Shown: one piece after another, positions 59,434-64,000 of the stretch
Layout: each line of letters starts with the position of its first letter
How positions within the stretch are numbered: position 1 is the first letter of the stretch
Assembly: GCF_032854445.1 (NCBI RefSeq)
Contig: NC_088301.1
Location: 17,929,223 to 17,993,222, forward strand
Source: Liolophura sinensis
Taxonomy: Eukaryota; Mollusca; Polyplacophora; Chitonida; Chitonidae
Length of the DNA stretch: 64,000 nt
Direction: 5' to 3'
Program-made: the position numbers and the translations under genes
The notes under the pieces: model-generated
The model's input: the letters and a program-made list of their open reading frames with translations, nothing else
Told to the model about the DNA's origin: nothing
The model's database searches: none

Positions 59434-59668
59434 ACAACTTCGGTGGCCTGGTTGACAGAGCATCCGCCTCGAAGTTGGGAGACCAGGGATCAAACCACTG
59501 GGCGAGGTGTCATGTCTGGTGTATGTCTACGGCATGATGGGTCAGTGGTGGCGGAATGAAGTCTCCCTGCTAAAAGAAGAATCAGTATATGTTGACACAC
59601 CTAATGACTCCTCTTCGTCATACGACTGGAAAATAATTGTTAAATACGACTTCAAACCCAAATCTAAC
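59434..59668 (+). repeat. SINE-B relative, third head type
   Basis: Head GGTGGCCTGGTTGACAGAGC, ATCCGCCTCGAAGTTGGGAG, then AGGGATCAAACCACTGGG. The end TCGTCATACGACTGGAAAAT and TTAAATACGACTTCAAACCC is a decayed SINE-B tail. Confidence 0.75.
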
Positions 59669-60520
59669 ATACATACTACCTTAGTTTTGGGTCGTGGCGG
59701 AATTATTTTGTGCACCTTCAAAAGTGTGTGGGCCAACCTATGTTGTGCACCCCCACCCCCCGCGATGAACAATGGAATTTCAAAAAATCACACACATGGT
59801 ACAGTAATTTTTATATGAATATGTCAGCATCAGTGTGCCTTTTAATTTACACCTATGAGAATGGAAAGAGATCTACTCACTGTTTTAGTTCAAGCTATTG
59901 TCTGAGAAATTTATTAGGTATGCCCTAATTAAGATTTTGTGTGTATCTCAATGTGATTATTTTAAGTATAGTTAAGTACGAATTTGCAGAAATATCACAT
60001 ACCATTTAAGTCAGCACTTGCATAGATGGAGGGAACTGGAAGCCCTGAGGTAAACAGCAGCAATTGGCAAGTTATTAAGAAACTGATGTGAAGACATGCA
60101 CACAAAGTTGCAAGAAATGTTTAACTGTGTCTACAACTTATGGTCACAAAGGCCCTTGCTAAGGCCGAGATTGAATCCTCGCCTTGTGTATTGAAAGACA
60201 AGACCAATCAGCCATGACCTGCTCCCAGTATGAATAAAAACAAACACGTAAATAAATATCTTAAGAGATGATTATGAGTGTGAGACTTTTCATAGGCAGA
60301 GGATGAAGACAAACTAATTGTCTCAAAAAACAAATCAGGTCTCACGATTTCTTTCGATTATTTTATTTTGTAATAAATTATGATTTCTACGAATGTGTTG
60401 GCCGCGTGTAACCCTCTGGGTATACCAGGAAACAGATCATATCTCAGTGACTTTTATTTTTATCATAAATTCTCAACCATTTAAAATTCTTGTTTGATTG
60501 TGAGGAATTGTGTTGATGGA

Positions 60521-60600
60521 ATTTATTTATTTGATGGGTGTTTTACGCCGTACTCAAGAATATTTCACTTATACGACGGCGGCCAGCATTATGATGGAAC
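60521..60600 (-). repeat. SINE-A 3' fragment
   Basis: TTTATTTATTTGATGGGTGT, TTTACGCCGTACTCAAGAAT and ACGACGGCGGCCAGCATTAT: only the last 80 bp of the element, in reverse. Confidence 0.9.
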
Positions 60601-60874
60601 ATACCCATTAGGCCTACAGAATGAAATTCTGGTCTACTTTTAACACAGTCGTCCATTCATAGTCAAAACTAATTCGGTCTTTTTTTTTTAATTTCCTAAT
60701 TGTGAAAATTATTCAGCTGAGATGAGGAAAGGAGAAATTAAAGTGAAACAGTGTATAGTCAGTAAAATTCCAAAGTTTGACACCATATACATGTACATTT
60801 GTTGAAAGTTTGTAGACCCAAAGCTAGGCCTACTTACACGACTTAATTGTTTCTTCTTGTCTTCAATTTTGATA

Positions 60875-61119
60875 GGGGCCTCTGTGGCTCAGTTGGTTAG
60901 CGCGCTAGCGCAGTGTAATGACCCACGAGTCTCTCACCAATGCGGTCGCTGTGAGTTCAAGTCCAGCTCATGCTGGCTTCCTCTCCGGCCGTACGTGGGA
61001 AGGTCTAGCAGCTACCTGCGGATGGTCGTGGGTTTCCTCCCACCATAATGCTGGCCGCCGTCGTATAAGTGAAATATTCTTGAGTACGACGTAAAACACC
61101 AATCAAATAAATAAATAAA
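60875..61119 (+). repeat. SINE-A copy, young, with 12-bp target duplication
   Basis: Head GGGGCCTCTGTGGCTCAGTT (A box TGGCTCAGTTGG), B box GAGTTCAAGTCC, CTCATGCTGGCTTCCTCTCC, tail TTGAGTACGACGTAAAACAC and AAATAAATAAA. Perfect TCAATTTTGATA lies at 60863-60874 and 61120-61131. The best reference copy for the family in this window. Confidence 0.97.
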
Positions 61120-62141
61120 TCAATTTTGATAAATTGTCTTTCATATTTAGATGATTAGCTGATTGTGTTTATACAAAATGACAGTATATATGTTTTGTGT
61201 GTGAGAAAGGGAACATTTTGATGCATGACATTTCTACCCTAATACAGATTTACATGTAACAGTTTACACAGCTAAGCATTTTGTTGTTGTTGTAGGCCTG
61301 CCTAACGTTGGCGTTAGGCACCACCTGAAGTTTGGCCGATCTGTCTCCAAGCGGTCAAACATTGCGTAAATAATTAAATCACGCACCCTAGGCAGCACTG
61401 AAAGTATCACTAGCAAAGATATACATAAGTATATGTGTGTGTCCGCAAACGAAGCTGTAGAACTTCTTGTTGTTTACCTTTTCGAGAAGCCTAGTGATAT
61501 GGCTCACTGAGGAGCGGTCCAGTATCAGGATGACTGAGGAGATTCTTGCTTAAGTGTTACGTGATTGGTTGGTTGACTGTGAGTGGTGTTACCAGTCCAT
61601 ATGTCCAAACTCACGGGGACATTTCTCCGCGCGCTTGTTCAACCACGTTGTTGGCTAGCTTTGTGGTTGGAACTTTATTGAAGGTGGGAATATTTTCGCG
61701 CGAAAGTTTTGTGCTGTGAGAGATATGCGCTCAACAACACCGGAAGGAAACGGACATTCCTGATACGAGCGCGGGTGGACTGTAAATTGTTTGAAAAGTT
61801 GCTCGAATTGTGTAGCCTACTGGTGTAAGTCTAATTTGGATGCATGTTGTTTTCGTAAGTAGACCTTTGCTAAGGCGATGTTCTTGGACAGAATGAAACA
61901 AACCTGTACAGGAAATCTCTCAGATTACAAAATTCCAAGATGGTTGCGTGACATGAACTTAATTCTGAACATGATGACGATCGATGAGGTCAGCCATCAA
62001 CAGCTGCGTTGCAAGGTAGTGCTCAACAGTTAGCCCAAAGCTAAACTGGACCTTCCTACCGTGACTCCAAGATTCGGTCATATAGACTTCCACGCGGACA
62101 ATTTCACTAGGAAAAACTGCGCGAACCCTACCGTTATCTTT

Positions 62142-62250
62142 GCTTTCCACCGATTCCCCAAAACGCCCGAAATGTAATATGTCAAAGCCGACATTGGTAA
62201 ACCATCTTTCAACAATAATCCAGCTGTTTAAACTTTCGGATCGGACAACT
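62142..62250 (+). repeat. R3 dispersed repeat, copy c (left arm of inverted pair)
   Basis: CCACCGATTCCCCAAAACGC, ATGTCAAAGCCGACATTGGT and CAATAATCCAGCTGTTTAAA. The reverse complement recurs at 62468-62580. Confidence 0.85.
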
Positions 62251-62467
62251 TAAATCAATGTCTGCCATGTTTGTAATTTTATTTTTCATTTTCAGGCAAG
62301 ATGATGAGCCACGAATATTTTATCCTACCCAACGTTCTCTTTACGAATTGCACGCCCTGTAAACAGAATTTTGGGTGGAATAAATTTATTGCGGCCCATC
62401 ACCCTCCCCGAAGACGGAAAAAAATCAGAAAAAAAAAAAAGATTCAATCATGGCAAACGCTGATTTG

Positions 62468-62580
62468 AGTTGTCCGATTTTAAAGTTTAAACATCAGGAT
62501 TACTGTTGAACGATGGTTTACCAATGCTGGTTTTGAAATATTTCATTTCGGGCCTTTTAGGGAATCGGTGGATAGCAAAT
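62468..62580 (-). repeat. R3 dispersed repeat, copy d (right arm of inverted pair)
   Basis: GAGTTGTCCGATTTTAAAGT, GGTTTACCAATGCTGGTTTT and AGGGAATCGGTGGATAGCAA pair with copy c, about 80 percent alike over 110 bp, with a 217-bp spacer. Confidence 0.85.
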
Positions 62581-64000
62581 ATAAGTTTATTTATTTTATT
62601 TTTTGTGTCTTGCACTCTGAACCTTGTTTGGGCGTTGTTGTAAGGCTCATAGTGGGGTTCCTGCATAGTCTCTGGTCTCTGTATGGGATCAGCAGTTTTT
62701 ATAGCAAGAATCTGAAAATACAGGAAATACTTCAACTTAGACCTTCGATATAAGTTCAGCCTACAAGTTTGTGTGCAGCATACTGTTAACAGCCTAAGCC
62801 CATGGGTTAACTGACCACCACCCAAAAATATGTTAAGTAAGTCTCTGTACAACTGCCAGTACAATTGACTATCATGCACACTGCCTGACCATTGGGCAGC
62901 CATCTTTGTTATCAACATTTGAATTCACGTGGGATTCATGCAAAGTAAATCAGTATATGCACAAAGATAACACTGCAATATTTATGATAAGCAAAGTTAC
63001 ATTTTTGGAAAAAATGAATTGTGAATAAATTATTCATTACGTGACATTAAGTCAAAGGGCTCACTCTTTATCAGATCACCTGTTTTTACCTTCTTCGTTT
63101 TTTCATAATTTTTTTAACTTTTTGGGAGTCGGACATTAAGATTTTTACATGTTTTTTTGGGTGTGTATGTGTATCACGTGCTGTAACAGTTTCTCACACA
63201 CACTAAAAAAACCGCTAATATATACATTTGGGAATACATTATTTTCGTTATTCTTCACCGGACCTTGTTGAAGTCCATCTTTTTGATATAGGCCTACCAT
63301 CGTTATGTGTTGACCTTTTCACAACGATATTTCGATAGTTAGGTAATTAAACCAAGGTCAAATTAATGCTCTTTTTAATTTGATGAAAAAAGTACCTAAA
63401 ATGCGAAGAAAGCCAGCCATGACTCGATGTACATCAGGCCCTCTACGGAACATTATCCTGCGTTGTAATCGGCTAATAGTGGCGGTTACATCATCCCGCA
63501 CAGTCTTACGTGCTAGACATACTAGACTTGAAAATATCTCCTAAACAGTCCCCCGTGGTTATGAGAAAGCTGTAATTGGTCATCAGTCTGAGAAATACAG
63601 ACCTGGAGCACCACAGGGGGTGCACCTGATGTGCTTCTCTCCAAGTAAACACAGCGACCTGACAAAAAAACAAAATGGTCTTGGGCAAAAATCGGGTACC
63701 ACGCCCGTACACGGTGGGGTGTGTTTAATTTAAGATGGTTTTGCCTATCGCTTAAAACACTTTCTGGACAAATTTGATCAAGCATCCGCCTATATTTGGC
63801 TGGGTATCCCTATAGTGGTATTTTCCTTAAGCAACCTCCTTATCATACTTGAGCAATTCACGTAATTTGCTGAAGTTTTGTGTAGTGTTTGACTTAAGTT
63901 ATTTTCAGAAACACTTTATGTTGGACTTCAGCAAAATACTACCGACTTTAGCTATTTACTGAACTTAAGAAACTTTGTGAAACCTGGCGCAGATCAATTG

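Larger units (their letters stand above)
58570..64000. other. Right flank, no supported gene
   Basis: Apart from the SINEs and the R3 pair, no coding exon could be supported. 61132-62140 and 62585-64000 show no repeat or gene I recognise. A GC-richer patch at 61600-61825 is discussed as a possible first exon. Confidence 0.7.

Overview
This is a 64 kb stretch of animal nuclear DNA. It has spliced genes with GT/AG introns, long AT-rich introns, satellites, tRNA-derived SINEs and Helitron-like repeats, and no bacterial features. The SINE tails (AAATAAATAAAT after TTGAGTACGRCGTWAAAC, or CACTCACTC after the same core), the very frequent TACATGTA motif and the peroxidasin exon structure suggest a lophotrochozoan, most likely a mollusc. 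The phylum is an inference (about 0.7); no species is claimed.

Three genes can be supported. (1) A peroxidasin gene on the + strand fills 2275-34253. Eighteen exons join in frame to 1370 codons: three LRR exons, an LRR C-cap, four Ig domains, a complete haem peroxidase domain, a furin-type RGRR site, a coiled-coil linker and a von Willebrand C domain. The signal peptide, LRR N-cap and first LRRs lie upstream of the window. (2) A C2H2 zinc-finger gene on the - strand (40304-51144) has two coding exons, 493 codons in all. They are separated by a 9.4 kb intron packed with repeats. (3) A single-coding-exon C2H2 gene on the + strand (56537-58510) encodes 657 aa. Genes 2 and 3 are head to head and share an ungapped block before the first finger, an isolated CXXCXGXG motif and a distinctive run of five C-terminal fingers, so they look like diverged paralogs.

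Layout: 1-1940, a 76-bp satellite (about 25 copies, open at the left edge); 2.3-34.3 kb, peroxidasin, with introns holding several SINE copies, a MITE, minisatellites and an old Helitron relative; 34.3-40.3 kb, a gene-poor tail-to-tail interval with a foldback element; 41.6-51.0 kb, the zinc-finger intron with SINEs, a 39-bp minisatellite, four tandem Helitron-like units and three hairpin repeats; 51.2-56.5 kb, the divergent intergenic region with SINEs and a MITE; 58.6-64 kb, SINEs and an inverted repeat pair with no recognised gene.

Peroxidasin acts in the extracellular matrix (collagen IV sulfilimine cross-linking); the two zinc-finger proteins are probably nuclear DNA-binding factors. Nothing suggests a functional link between them. 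The points most worth following are the paralogous zinc-finger pair, the tandem Helitron-like array carrying CRE and E-box motifs inside one of those genes, and SINE insertions reduced to about 60 bp of tail with perfect target duplications.
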